Assembly: GCA_964609385.1 (NCBI GenBank)
Contig: CAZSSM010000102.1
Coordinates: 1 to 24,104, forward strand
Reading direction: 5' to 3'
Origin: CAZSSM01 sp964609385
GTDB taxonomy: Bacteria; Planctomycetota; Planctomycetia; Isosphaerales; Isosphaeraceae
Length of the DNA: 24,104 nt
In this document: one piece after another, positions 1 through 7,786 of the stretch
Layout of the letters: each line of letters starts with the position of its first letter
Position numbering within the stretch: position 1 is the stretch's first letter
Notes under the pieces: generated by a model
The model's database searches: none
Seen by the model: only the letters and a program-made list of their open reading frames with translations
Told to the model about the DNA's origin: nothing
Translations under genes and position numbers: made by a program

Positions 1-182
1 ATGTTCGGCGTGCGGTAGCCCATCATGCCGAAGGTGTAGGCGCTGATGTTGGCCCGACCGATATCGTCTCCCATGATGATCAGGATGTTCGGCGTCGCGG
101 TCGATTCCTGGGCCGCGCGCGAAAAGGACATTGTCAACAGCCCGACCGACAGGACGAGCGCAGGGATCAAGCACAGTCGCAT
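1..182 (-). CDS. Secreted sulfatase, N-terminal fragment (gene runs off the left edge)
   Basis: Reading leftwards from an ATG at 180-182, the first 60 codons give a signal peptide (hydrophobic residues about 5-20, then SRAAQ). A typical sulfatase N-terminal strand follows, PNILIIMGDDIGRANISAYT, then GYRTPNI. The paired Asp39-Asp40 correspond to the metal-binding aspartates of the alkaline-phosphatase-like sulfatase fold. The Cys/Ser-x-Pro-x-Arg formylglycine site would lie beyond the window, so activity cannot be judged. A GAGGT at 192-196, 9 bases upstream, supports the start. Such enzymes hydrolyse sulfate esters, often on polysaccharides, outside the cytoplasm, and are very numerous in planctomycetes. 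The substrate cannot be inferred. The gene is divergent from the one at 714. Confidence 0.85.
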   Translation of the reverse strand, partial: MRLCLIPALVLSVGLLTMSFSRAAQESTATPNILIIMGDDIGRANISAYTFGMMGYRTPN

Positions 183-713
183 GGCTGGCGAACCTCGCGA
201 GATTGAAGGACCAAGATGTTGGGAATGGACCTGAGTGCCGCGTCGATCCCGAACGGGACGGAGCAGAAGGGGTGGACAACCGGCACGACCCGGGTGAACC
301 TGAGATGTTCCGAGAATCGACGGGATCTCGTTGTAAATCAGGGCGATTCGGAAAATCAAGGCGGTCTCAGTCGGCTTCGTTGACGTCCATAACAGATGAG
401 AGCTTGTCTGTCAGGGGATCGTCCGGACTCGCATCAGCGGGTCATCATCGCCCGCCTCCGCCGAATCGTCATCCGTTCGCTTAACTCGGGGGGCCGGCTA
501 TCCATGGCCGGGCGTCCTCAAGGAGTACACTGGCGACGGTCATCGTGGTGAGCGTTGATGGTCGTGCCGGTCGTCCCCACGACCCGATATCCCACCCACT
601 CCAAACGTCCCTGGTTCGTGTGGGTGCGCTGTGGGTTCTCGAAATCCGTGGGATACCGACGGGGAACCCCGCGCCGGTTCCATCTCCTTTCCCTGCCTTC
701 AGGAGTCCTGTTC
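183..713. other. Intergenic region between divergent genes, no gene seen
   Basis: These 531 bases separate the divergently read sulfatase and SnoaL-like genes and must hold both upstream regions. Open frames here (for example 131-484) are Arg/Ser/Pro-rich, have no recognisable motif, and one crosses the start of the sulfatase on the other strand. I see no convincing -35/-10 pair, RNA gene or repeat. The only clear site is the ribosome binding sequence AGGAG at 701-705 for the gene at 714. Confidence 0.6.
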
Positions 714-1670
714 ATGAGATGCGTGCGCCCCGGTTGGTTGACGATCGCGAGCCTCGGCCTAGCCTCGAGCCTGATCGCGATGGGGGCGTTGGCCCCGTCG
801 TCGAGGGCCGACGCGATCACCGAGGCCAACGCCTCGGTCGACGCGTTCCTCGAGGCCTGCAACGCCAATGATCTGGAGGCCGCCAATGCTCAGTTCCGCG
901 ATGGCGAACTGGTCGTCGAGACCGGCGAGACCTACCGGGGCGAGGCGGTCGGCGACCTGCTCGCTCGGTTCTTCGAGGAATATCCCGACGTGACGCTTCA
1001 GATCATCGACCGGCAGACTGTCATTCTGAGCGGCTCGATCGTGTTAGTGACCGGCACCAAGATCGCGCGGGCCTCCGAGGGGGCCGACGAGGCGCGCAAC
1101 CCGGTCCGGATCCTGGTCGTCCGGAAGGACGAGGCGTCCGGCGACGACCCGGCTTGGAGGATCGCCTCGATCCACGAACAGCCGCCGATCGAGTTCGACC
1201 CCGAGTCAGCGCCGATCCGCCCGCGCGATCGGCTCGAGCCGTTGGCCTGGATGGTTGGTGATTGGATCAGCGAGGAGGCCGATTCGCTCGTGACCATCTC
1301 CTGCAATTTCTCCGAGGATCAAGCCTATCTGATCCGGAAATTCCAAGTCATCGTCAACGGTCAAATGATTCTGGATAGCACGCAGCGGATCGGTTGGGAC
1401 CCATTGCGCCAGGAGTTCCGGTCCTGGCTCTTCGATTCCGACGGTGGTTTCGGCGAAGGGCGTTGGAACTTCGACTCCGAGACGGGGCGCTGGATCGTCA
1501 AGTCGACCGGCGTGCTCCCCGACGGCCTGACCGGCTCGGCCACCTTCGGATACCTCCCGATCGATGCCGACCGGTTCCAGTGGTCGGGTCGCGACCGGAT
1601 CGTCGGCGGGTTCGTCGAGGCCGACTTCGACGTTACCGTCGTCCGACGACCACCGGCCCAAGGCCCTTGA
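714..1670 (+). CDS. Exported SnoaL-like (SgcJ/EcaC-type) protein with a C-terminal beta domain
   Basis: This is a 318-residue protein. The ATG at 714 is preferred over upstream in-frame starts because AGGAG (701-705) lies 8 bases before it and because it opens directly into a signal peptide (MRCVRPGW, hydrophobic stretch about 9-27, SSRADA near 34). Residues 35-165 read as a SnoaL/NTF2-like domain: an initial helix (ITEANASVDAFLEACNANDL), then FRDGELVVETGETYRGEAVGDLLARFF and a strand ending WRIASIHEQ. Residues 175-313 (LAWMVGDWISEEADSLVTI onward, many Trp and Phe) look like a separate beta-barrel domain. SnoaL-like folds may bind small hydrophobic ligands or be catalytic, and no catalytic set can be named here. 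The next gene lies 106 bases downstream on the same strand and is also exported. Confidence 0.8.
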   Translation: MRCVRPGWLTIASLGLASSLIAMGALAPSSRADAITEANASVDAFLEACNANDLEAANAQFRDGELVVETGETYRGEAVGDLLARFFEEYPDVTLQIIDRQTVILSGSIVLVTGTKIARASEGADEARNPVRILVVRKDEASGDDPAWRIASIHEQPPIEFDPESAPIRPRDRLEPLAWMVGDWISEEADSLVTISCNFSEDQAYLIRKFQVIVNGQMILDSTQRIGWDPLRQEFRSWLFDSDGGFGEGRWNFDSETGRWIVKSTGVLPDGLTGSATFGYLPIDADRFQWSGRDRIVGGFVEADFDVTVVRRPPAQGP

Positions 1671-1776
1671 GACGAGTCCTCCGGGGCCGTCCCCACCTTG
1701 CCCTTCCACGGGATCGTTCATCCAAACGCCTGCGCGCCGTTGAGCCCCTTGACCTTCCACATCCGGAGCAGACACC

Positions 1777-4101
1777 ATGACCTTCTCTCGGAAGTCCGGA
1801 GCCGTCTGGCTGGCCGTCCTCTTCCTGACGGCGACTTTCCTCTCCGAAACCGCCGATGCGCAACGCGGTCGGCGCGGGGGTGGCGGTGGCATGCGCGGCG
1901 GCGGTGGCGCCCGCATGAGCCGACCGTCCCCGTCCCGAGGGGGGATGAGCCGTTCTCCCTCGATGAGCCGACCTCAAATGAGTCGGCCCCAAAGCCGACC
2001 CCAAATGAACCGGTCCCGTAGTCGACCTCAGATGAGTCGGCCCCAGAGTCGGCCTTCTTCCTCGTCGCGCAACCGCCCTTCCTTCTCCCAGGCGCGGCCT
2101 TCGACCCGGCCTTCGACCCCCAGCCGGCCCACGCAGCGCCCTTCGTTCGGGCCGCAGCCGGGCGGCTCCAACCGGCCCAGTTCACCCAGTCGACCGACCA
2201 CCCGCCCCGGACAGGGATCACGCCCCAACATGCCCAGTCTCGGTGGCAATCGACCCACGACCCGACCGAGTACGCCCAATCAGCCCAACATTCGACCGGG
2301 TTTGCCCAATCGTCCCGGTGGTGGCGGGGATCGACCGACAACCCTGCCCAGTCGGCCGAATCGGCCTGGTGGTGGTGACCGTCCCACAACACTCCCGGGT
2401 CGTCCCGGTGGTGGCGATCGGCCCGGGCTCCCAAACCGTCCTGGTGGCGGGGACCGTCCGGGTCTCCCGAATCGTCCCGGTGGTGGTGATCGGCCCACAA
2501 CGCTTCCGGGTCGTCCCGGTGGTGGCGATCGGCCAAACTTTCCCAACCGGCCCGGCGATGGTGATCGGCCCTCACAGTTGCCCGAACGCCCGAACCGGCC
2601 CGGTCGTCCTGGTGATGGGGACCGTCCCTTCTTCCCCAACCGCCCTGGCGGTGGCGACGGAGACCGTCCCTTCTTCCCCAACCGCCCTGGTGGGGGAGAA
2701 GGTGACCGTCCCTTCTTCCCGAATCGTCCCGGCGGTGGTGGGGATCGTCCCAGCTTCGGGGACATCGTCAATCGTCCCGGCGGCGGCAACACGATCATCG
2801 GTGGTGGCAACAACATCAACATCGGAAACCGGCCGAACATCGGCAATCGACCCAACGTTGGAAACCGACCAATTATCGGCAATCGCCCTTCGCAGTTGCC
2901 CGCGTACCGTCCCGGTCGCCCCGGTGGATCTGGCGGGCGTTGGGACAACTACTGGCGTAACCGTCACGTCAATAACCGCTATCATGGTTGGTATCACGGC
3001 TGTTGGCACGGCCATGGCAGTTATAGCTGGTATGTCCCGTTTGCCTATGGGGCGACCGGCTGGGGGCTCGGTGCATTGACGTATGGCTCGGGGTATTACA
3101 ACTATTACAATCCGTACTATGTGGAGAGCTACGCGACGGTCCCGGCGGTCGATTACTCGCAGCCGATCGTGATCAACACATATACGCCGGTCGAGGTGAA
3201 CGCTGAGGGATCGGCGATCACTGAATCCGATCCGAGCGCCTACAACGCGTCGTATCCCGAGACCGAAGCGAGCACCGCCGCCTACGACACGTTTGATCAG
3301 GCCCGCGATCAGTTCTTCCAGGGGAACTATCAAGGGGCTTTGGCGAGCATCAACCAGACGCTCGCGGCGCGGCCGCAGGATCCAGTCGTCCACGAGTTTC
3401 GCGCCTTGGCCTTCTTCGCACTCGGCGATTACGACCAGGCCGCCGCCGTGCTCAACCCGCTGCTGGCCGTCGCGCCGGGCATGGACTGGGCGACCCTACG
3501 CAACCTCTATCCCGACACCGCCACCTATGAAGGGCACCTCCGCGCTCTGGAGCAGCATATCCGCGACAACCCCGACGACGCCGGCGCCCGGTTCTTGATC
3601 GCCTACCACTACCTGGTTTGCGGCAACTCCGATGCGGCCGTCACCCAGTTGCGGAAGGTCGTCGAACTCCAGCCCCGCGACCGCGTCGCCTCCCAAATGC
3701 TGGCCGGTCTCACCGACGACGGGTCGACCGATGATCAAGCCCCGACGCCCACCGAGCCGATGCCCACCAACGTCGCGGACGATCCGTCGGGAGGCCAGAC
3801 CGAAGAGACGACCGATCTGGTCGGCGATTGGGTCGCCGAGCGCGACGGGACCCAGTTCACTCTGACGATCGACGAGCAAGGCCAGTTCGCCTGGGACTAC
3901 GAGACATCGGACCAGGGCGACGGTGGCGAGCCGATCTCGGGCAACTACTCGGTCGACGGCAACGTCCTGGTCCTCGACGCCGGCGGTTCGCAGGGTCAGA
4001 TGGCCGCTCAGGTCGTCTCGGAGGGCGCAGACGCCTTCCAATTCGTCCTGCTCGGCGGTCCCCAAGACGATCCCGGCCTCACCTTCGAGCGTGAGGGGTG
4101 A
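1777..4101 (+). CDS. Exported Pro/Arg/Gly-rich TPR protein of planctomycete type
   Basis: This protein has 774 residues. The start at 1777 has GGAG (1765-1768) 8 bases upstream and leads into a signal peptide (residues 1-28, ending SETADAQ). Residues 29-46 are Gly/Arg-rich. Residues 47-120 repeat MSRPQ/RPQM units, 175-335 repeat NRPGGGDRP units, and 349-371 repeat IGNRP units. Residues 389-460 are rich in Tyr, Trp, His and Asn (NNRYHGWYHGCWHGHGSYSW). TPR-like helices follow at about 502-536, 537-568 and 602-635. Residues 680-773 form a small beta-rich domain that opens LVGDWVAERDGTQFTLTIDE. The basic, disordered first half suggests binding to an anionic surface, the cell wall or the envelope, with TPRs for protein contact; this is inference. 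The gene follows the SnoaL-like gene and ends just before a strong hairpin. Molecular function is unknown. Confidence 0.85.
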   Translation: MTFSRKSGAVWLAVLFLTATFLSETADAQRGRRGGGGGMRGGGGARMSRPSPSRGGMSRSPSMSRPQMSRPQSRPQMNRSRSRPQMSRPQSRPSSSSRNRPSFSQARPSTRPSTPSRPTQRPSFGPQPGGSNRPSSPSRPTTRPGQGSRPNMPSLGGNRPTTRPSTPNQPNIRPGLPNRPGGGGDRPTTLPSRPNRPGGGDRPTTLPGRPGGGDRPGLPNRPGGGDRPGLPNRPGGGDRPTTLPGRPGGGDRPNFPNRPGDGDRPSQLPERPNRPGRPGDGDRPFFPNRPGGGDGDRPFFPNRPGGGEGDRPFFPNRPGGGGDRPSFGDIVNRPGGGNTIIGGGNNINIGNRPNIGNRPNVGNRPIIGNRPSQLPAYRPGRPGGSGGRWDNYWRNRHVNNRYHGWYHGCWHGHGSYSWYVPFAYGATGWGLGALTYGSGYYNYYNPYYVESYATVPAVDYSQPIVINTYTPVEVNAEGSAITESDPSAYNASYPETEASTAAYDTFDQARDQFFQGNYQGALASINQTLAARPQDPVVHEFRALAFFALGDYDQAAAVLNPLLAVAPGMDWATLRNLYPDTATYEGHLRALEQHIRDNPDDAGARFLIAYHYLVCGNSDAAVTQLRKVVELQPRDRVASQMLAGLTDDGSTDDQAPTPTEPMPTNVADDPSGGQTEETTDLVGDWVAERDGTQFTLTIDEQGQFAWDYETSDQGDGGEPISGNYSVDGNVLVLDAGGSQGQMAAQVVSEGADAFQFVLLGGPQDDPGLTFEREG
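1915..2889 (+). repeat. Tandem in-frame coding repeats (RPQM, NRPGGGDRP and IGNRP units)
   Basis: This is a run of degenerate tandem repeats inside the 774-residue gene. Block 1 (about 1915-2136) encodes Met-Ser-Arg-Pro-Gln units. Block 2 (about 2299-2781) encodes units close to Asn-Arg-Pro-Gly-Gly-Gly-Asp-Arg-Pro, with AATCGTCCCGGTGGTGG-like DNA recurring. Block 3 (2821-2889) encodes Ile-Gly-Asn-Arg-Pro units. Synonymous changes between copies keep the protein repeat while the DNA drifts, which indicates selection on the protein. Copy number is likely to vary between strains. The repeats explain the long open frames on the opposite strand here. Confidence 0.85.
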
Positions 4102-4118
4102 GCTGCTGAACGCATAGG

Positions 4119-4167
4119 TCAAAGGGTTCGGATCCGAATCGTTATCTTTCGGATCTGGACCCTTTGA
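4119..4167. terminator. Long hairpin between convergent genes, probable bidirectional terminator
   Basis: The left arm 4119-4138 (TCAAAGGGTTCGGATCCGAA) pairs with 4148-4167 over 20 positions, with only two G-U wobbles and a 9-base loop. It starts 17 bases after the stop codon at 4101 and sits before the 3' end of the convergent methyltransferase gene (4360). No clear T-tract follows on either strand, so it may instead protect the 3' end of the transcript or act together with Rho. Confidence 0.6.
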
Positions 4168-4359
4168 ATATCCCGATCCATGGTTTAGGAATCATGGCGA
4201 GCCTTCCGCGAAACTCGGTTGATCTTGCGGCCGAAGTCACCGGTTCGGTCCGCTGTTCGATATGACGACCCACGGGAGGCGGTTCGGGAGTCGCTGAATA
4301 ATGGAGAACTTCTCCCCGCGACCGGACAAGACCAACCGGATTCCGCAAAGTGCTACGAA

Positions 4360-5319
4360 TTATGAAGGTTCGGACAGGGTCGCCTCACCGTGCTCGGGTG
4401 CGGCCTTGTTCCGCTTCGTGGCCGAGCGTCGGGTTCGCCTCGGGGTCCGGCGACCGCTCTCGGAGGCGCCAACGGTGCCGACCAACGGCTCGCCTTCGTG
4501 GGTCGTTTCCAGGCGCTCGGCGATCCGCGACGCGTAGTCCTCGCTGATCTCGAAGCCGAGCGGGCGTCGGCCGAGCTTCTTGGCAACGACCAGCGTTGAG
4601 CCGCTGCCGGCGAACGGGTCGAGCACCGTCTGTCCGGGTTCCGAGCAGGTCCGAATGATTCGGCCTAGCAACTGCTCGGGCATCTGACAGCCGTGCCAGC
4701 CGGTGCGTTCTTTGAACGTCCCGCAGACCCGGGCGAAGTACCAGGTGTCGTCGCCGGGATCGAACCCGTCGGGCACGTCCTGTGGGCGGAGGATCCAAGT
4801 ATTGTCCGGCAACCGGCCACGCGCGTCGGCCCGCCGGTCGCTGTAGACCAACTGACGGGCGCTGGGCACCCGGACCTCGGGATCGTCAGATCGGAACGTG
4901 AACCGCTCGGGGTCTTTGATGAAGTAGAGCAAATGGGTGTGACTACGATTGAACTTGCGCGTGCAGTTGACGCCGAAGGTGTAGTACCAGACGACCCAGT
5001 TCCGCAGGTGGAGGCCCAGCTCACGGTCGAAGAGGACCTTGAGTTCGGCGGCGAACTCGTCCCCGATGGCCAGCCAGAAGGCGCCTCGGGGGTTGAGGAC
5101 GCGGCAGACCTGCTCGCCCCAGCGTCGGGTCCAGGCCAGGTAGTCATCGTCGGCGCGGCGGTCGTGGTAGACGTCGTACGCATAGCCGATGTTGTAGGGC
5201 GGGTCAGCGAAGACCAAGTCGATCGAGCCGTCGGGCATCTCGGCCATGTGCTCGACGCAATCGCCGACCCGGATCCCCTCAGCGACCGGTCGGCCCGATC
5301 GATTTGCGTTGCTCGCCAC
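4360..5319 (-). CDS. Site-specific DNA methyltransferase, beta class, probably N6-adenine
   Basis: This is a 319-residue protein with a GTG start. GAGGT at 5326-5330, 6 bases upstream, decides the start. Motif IV DPPY is at residues 39-42 (LVFADPPYNIGYAYDVYHDR). Motif I is in the C-terminal half (TVLDPFAGSGST, about 231-242), preceded by motif X (MPEQLLGRIIRTCSEPGQ). This order, IV before X-I, defines the beta class, and DPPY rather than SPPY favours N6-adenine. The middle (about 115-200) should carry target recognition. Residues 285-319 are a basic, low-complexity tail. No restriction endonuclease or specificity subunit is adjacent, so it appears solitary, with a possible regulatory or CcrM-like role. 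The target sequence cannot be predicted from sequence alone. Confidence 0.9.
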   Translation of the reverse strand: MASNANRSGRPVAEGIRVGDCVEHMAEMPDGSIDLVFADPPYNIGYAYDVYHDRRADDDYLAWTRRWGEQVCRVLNPRGAFWLAIGDEFAAELKVLFDRELGLHLRNWVVWYYTFGVNCTRKFNRSHTHLLYFIKDPERFTFRSDDPEVRVPSARQLVYSDRRADARGRLPDNTWILRPQDVPDGFDPGDDTWYFARVCGTFKERTGWHGCQMPEQLLGRIIRTCSEPGQTVLDPFAGSGSTLVVAKKLGRRPLGFEISEDYASRIAERLETTHEGEPLVGTVGASESGRRTPRRTRRSATKRNKAAPEHGEATLSEPS

Positions 5320-5501
5320 AGCGCGACCTCACAAGACCTCGAGACGTGCGATCCAAGCGCCAATAATTCCGAGGCGCATAAGGAAATCATACCCATTCGC
5401 TCAACGGGATGCCATCGCCACTCGGGGCTTCTTCGGGCTGCGGTCCGGTCGTCTCGATCGTTCGGATGAGGCGACCCGGTCCGAGGGCCGATCGTCGTTG
5501 A

Positions 5502-5933
5502 TTATTGCGGTCCCGGATCGGGATCGGGCGCGTCGTCGTCGGGAAGGGCGTGGGCCTGGAGCAGCTCCAGGGTCACGTATTTCAAGGCCGAGGCGTGAGT
5601 GGCGGCCAGATCGACCGGCGGCGCGACGCCGGCCTCGACGGCCTCCTTCCATCGTAGGGCGCAGAGGCACCAGCCGTCGCCCGGCCTGAGCCCAGGGAAG
5701 CCGTAGACCGGCATGGGGGTGCTCAGGTCGTTCCCACGCGCCTTGGTGAAGGCTAGGAACGCCTCGGTCATCCGCGCGCAGACGGTGTGCGATCCCAGAT
5801 CCTCGGGGCCGGTCCGACACGTCCCGTCGCGGTAGAAGCCGGTCATCGGGTCGGTGCAGCAGGGCCGTAGCGTGCCGCCCAGTACGTTCCGCTCGGGCGC
5901 GGGGGCCGTTCCGTTGGTGCCGTGAGTGGACAT
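5502..5933 (-). CDS. DUF2237 family protein
   Basis: This is a 143-residue protein that matches the DUF2237 pattern almost end to end: NVLGG (16-20), CCTDPMTGFYRDG (25-37), TGPEDLGSHTVCARMT (41-56), FLAFTKARGNDLSTP (59-73), FGFPGL-like YGFPGLRPGDGWCLCALRWKEA and ATHASALKYV. Conserved Cys residues (25-26, 39, 52, 89, 91) suggest a metal or redox role, but the family's function is unknown. I chose the ATG at 5933 over one at 5969 because family members start shortly before NVLGG and because AGGA (5948-5951) lies upstream. The protein has no signal peptide and is probably cytoplasmic. The acidic Pro-rich C-terminus (DDDAPDPDPGPQ) is a variable tail. Confidence 0.88.
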   Translation of the reverse strand: MSTHGTNGTAPAPERNVLGGTLRPCCTDPMTGFYRDGTCRTGPEDLGSHTVCARMTEAFLAFTKARGNDLSTPMPVYGFPGLRPGDGWCLCALRWKEAVEAGVAPPVDLAATHASALKYVTLELLQAHALPDDDAPDPDPGPQ

Positions 5934-6050
5934 CCGCTCAAATCCTGATCGTCGAGACTCCCGGGTCATCCGATCGGCTCGGCTCGGAGGCCGATCAAAT
6001 CGGGCGTAGGATACCGCGCCGGGATCGCCCGGGACAGGGCCGAGCCCTGA

Positions 6051-6713
6051 TCAATCGGGTCGAGGGACGGCCACGCTCGGCTCGAACTGGATCTGCTTGG
6101 AGACCGGGTCGAGCGCCATCCACCGGGTCCGATTCTCCGGCGGGAACAGGCTCGACCAGTCGATCTCGGACCGCGAGCCGACCGGCTCATCGAGGAAGAG
6201 GGTGAATTCCCAGTCGTCCCAGGAGTCCCGGTGATCGATGATCGTCGCGACGCCACAGATCCGGGGCTCGTTCTCCTCGACGTGGTAGCTGCGTGGCGAA
6301 AGATCGTCACACCGATACTCGCGCAGGCGATCATCAGGCATTCCGGCGAACTCGGTGGTGACGCGGAACATCAGGGCGATCCAGAACGTCTTCTCGGCCT
6401 CGAAGCTCCGATTGGCCGGGCGCAGGCAGCGCTCGACCCAATCCGGGACCCCCTTGTAGAGCGTGAAGGCCGGCCATTTCGGGTCGGTCCCGCGACCATC
6501 CCAGGTCAGATCGACGACGGCCACACGCCCGGTCCCATCGTCCAGGACGAAGGCGACCTGCGCGCTGCCCTCGCAACCGCCTAAGGCGATGATCGGCACG
6601 CCCAGCAGGTCGTGCCCCAGGAGCAGTTCGCGGCGCAGTTCGTCCTCGAATTGACCCCGCTCCGAGGTCTGGAACGGAGACCAAGGGGGCAGCCATTCGA
6701 TCTCCGTTGACAT
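6051..6713 (-). CDS. Hypothetical protein, 220 residues
   Basis: I do not recognise the family. The frame stays open upstream to 7292, but that stretch overlaps the next gene and reads as Arg/Ser-rich shadow. The ATG at 6713 (MSTEIEWLPPW) is the sensible start, with GGAGGG at 6726-6731, rather far at about 12 bases. The protein is soluble, acidic and rich in aromatic residues: LLGHDLLGVPIIALGGCEGS (about 31-50), VAFVLDDGTGRVAVVDLTWDG, WPAFTLYKGVPDWVERCL, and FWIALMFRVTTEFAGMPDD. It has no signal peptide or transmembrane segment. The segment with a predicted ligand or response strand followed by LTWDG and a DWV helix resembles small uncharacterised proteins often paired with immunity or housekeeping genes, but that link is weak. 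It lies co-directionally downstream of the SAM methyltransferase gene. Confidence 0.7.
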   Translation of the reverse strand: MSTEIEWLPPWSPFQTSERGQFEDELRRELLLGHDLLGVPIIALGGCEGSAQVAFVLDDGTGRVAVVDLTWDGRGTDPKWPAFTLYKGVPDWVERCLRPANRSFEAEKTFWIALMFRVTTEFAGMPDDRLREYRCDDLSPRSYHVEENEPRICGVATIIDHRDSWDDWEFTLFLDEPVGSRSEIDWSSLFPPENRTRWMALDPVSKQIQFEPSVAVPRPD

Positions 6714-6948
6714 CGATTTCCAACCCCCTCCACAACCGTCCGACACCGATCGGCTCCAGGCCGAATCCGAACCAACGGAGATCGGCTCGATAGACCCCGG
6801 CGCGTCGGCCGATCCGCCTCGGGAGAAACGCCAGATCGAATCCCATGAGGGAATTCTAGAATCGATCCGAGCACCGGGCTGTATTGCGCGACCGATCATG
6901 CACGTCTCCGAATCGCGATCGGCCATGTGGCCCATCCAGATCGATTGT

Positions 6949-7701
6949 TCAGGGCGCTGACCCGATGGGCCGTCGCGCGACGAAGACCTCGTTGATGCCG
7001 TCCTCGGGGTCGTTGTGCTCGAGCCGATGGACCTCGGCAATGAACCCGACCTCCGCGAGCAGACCGAGCCAGACGCTCCGAGCGAACAGCCCGTCGACGA
7101 GACGGTCGTGCTCGACGCGGACCTGGCCGTCGGCCTCACGGAGTAAAAAGGCGTAGTCGGCCTGACAAGTCGTGTCGTTCGGGTCGGGGTCCCAGGTCCA
7201 TTCCACGTAGCGGAGGCCCCGGCCATCGTCACCGTCGTGACCACCATGGTGGGTCGAGGCCTGGAACGTCTCGCGGAGATGGTCCGGCGCAAAGACCGCC
7301 GCGCCGCCGGGCCGGCAATGATCGTAGGCGGTCCTCAAGGCATCGCGCAGGTCGGCCTCGGTGGTCATCGCGCCGATCGCGTCGTGGATGAAGACCCCGT
7401 CGAAGCGACGACCCAGCCGGATCGTCCGCATGTCGCCCTCCAAGTGCTCGGACTCGGGGTTCAATGCGCGGCTGACGGCCAGCATGCCCGGTGCGCAGTC
7501 GACCAGCGTCATCTGGAACTGCTCTTTGAGATGCGACGCATTGTTACCGCCCCCGCTCCCCAGTTCCAGGACGGTCCGGACCGGACCATCGCAGACCCCG
7601 AGCAACGCCTGCCTGTAGAAGGCCGCCTCATAGGCGTACTCAGCCGGTGCGGATACCAAGGGCCACCACCTCGCCAGTTCGTCGTAGAGTTTGGGCGTCA
7701 T
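6949..7701 (-). CDS. Class I SAM-dependent methyltransferase
   Basis: This is a 250-residue protein. Motif I is clear: VLELGSGGGNNASHL (44-58). It is followed by the acidic strand end LVDCAPGMLAVSRA (66-79), the motif before the catalytic core (EGDMRTIRLGRRFDGVFIHDAIGAMT, 88-113), and a PGG turn (131-133) before the strand AVFAPD. The start at 7701 (MTPKLYDELARWWPL) has GAGGG about 8 bases upstream. Upstream in-frame ATGs would run into the neighbouring hydrolase gene. The start MxxxLYDxLARWW-like is typical of small-molecule methyltransferases, but the substrate is not predictable. The His/Gly-rich stretch HHGGHDGDDGRG (151-162) could be a flexible or metal-binding loop. The gene follows the serine hydrolase gene by 85 bases. 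Confidence 0.85.
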   Translation of the reverse strand: MTPKLYDELARWWPLVSAPAEYAYEAAFYRQALLGVCDGPVRTVLELGSGGGNNASHLKEQFQMTLVDCAPGMLAVSRALNPESEHLEGDMRTIRLGRRFDGVFIHDAIGAMTTEADLRDALRTAYDHCRPGGAAVFAPDHLRETFQASTHHGGHDGDDGRGLRYVEWTWDPDPNDTTCQADYAFLLREADGQVRVEHDRLVDGLFARSVWLGLLAEVGFIAEVHRLEHNDPEDGINEVFVARRPIGSAP

Positions 7702-7786
7702 CGTCGAACCCTCGTCGAAGGTGTCGAGTCCCCCCTCGCAAGGAGCCATACGCGGATCAGTCTCGATGGTGGTCAGTCGTCTTTCA

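Noticed and set aside
131..484. 117-codon frame in the left intergenic region
   Set aside because: It overlaps the sulfatase start on the other strand and has low-complexity, Arg/Ser/Pro-rich composition.
2299..2889. Possible CRISPR-like array
   Set aside because: Units are in frame, lack unique spacers, vary at synonymous sites and encode NRPGGGDRP/IGNRP protein repeats.
1718..2948. Long antisense open frames opposite the repeat-rich gene
   Set aside because: They mirror the Pro/Arg/Gly repeats (for example repeated GRSPPPGR), have no ribosome site, and are explained by codon bias of the sense repeats.
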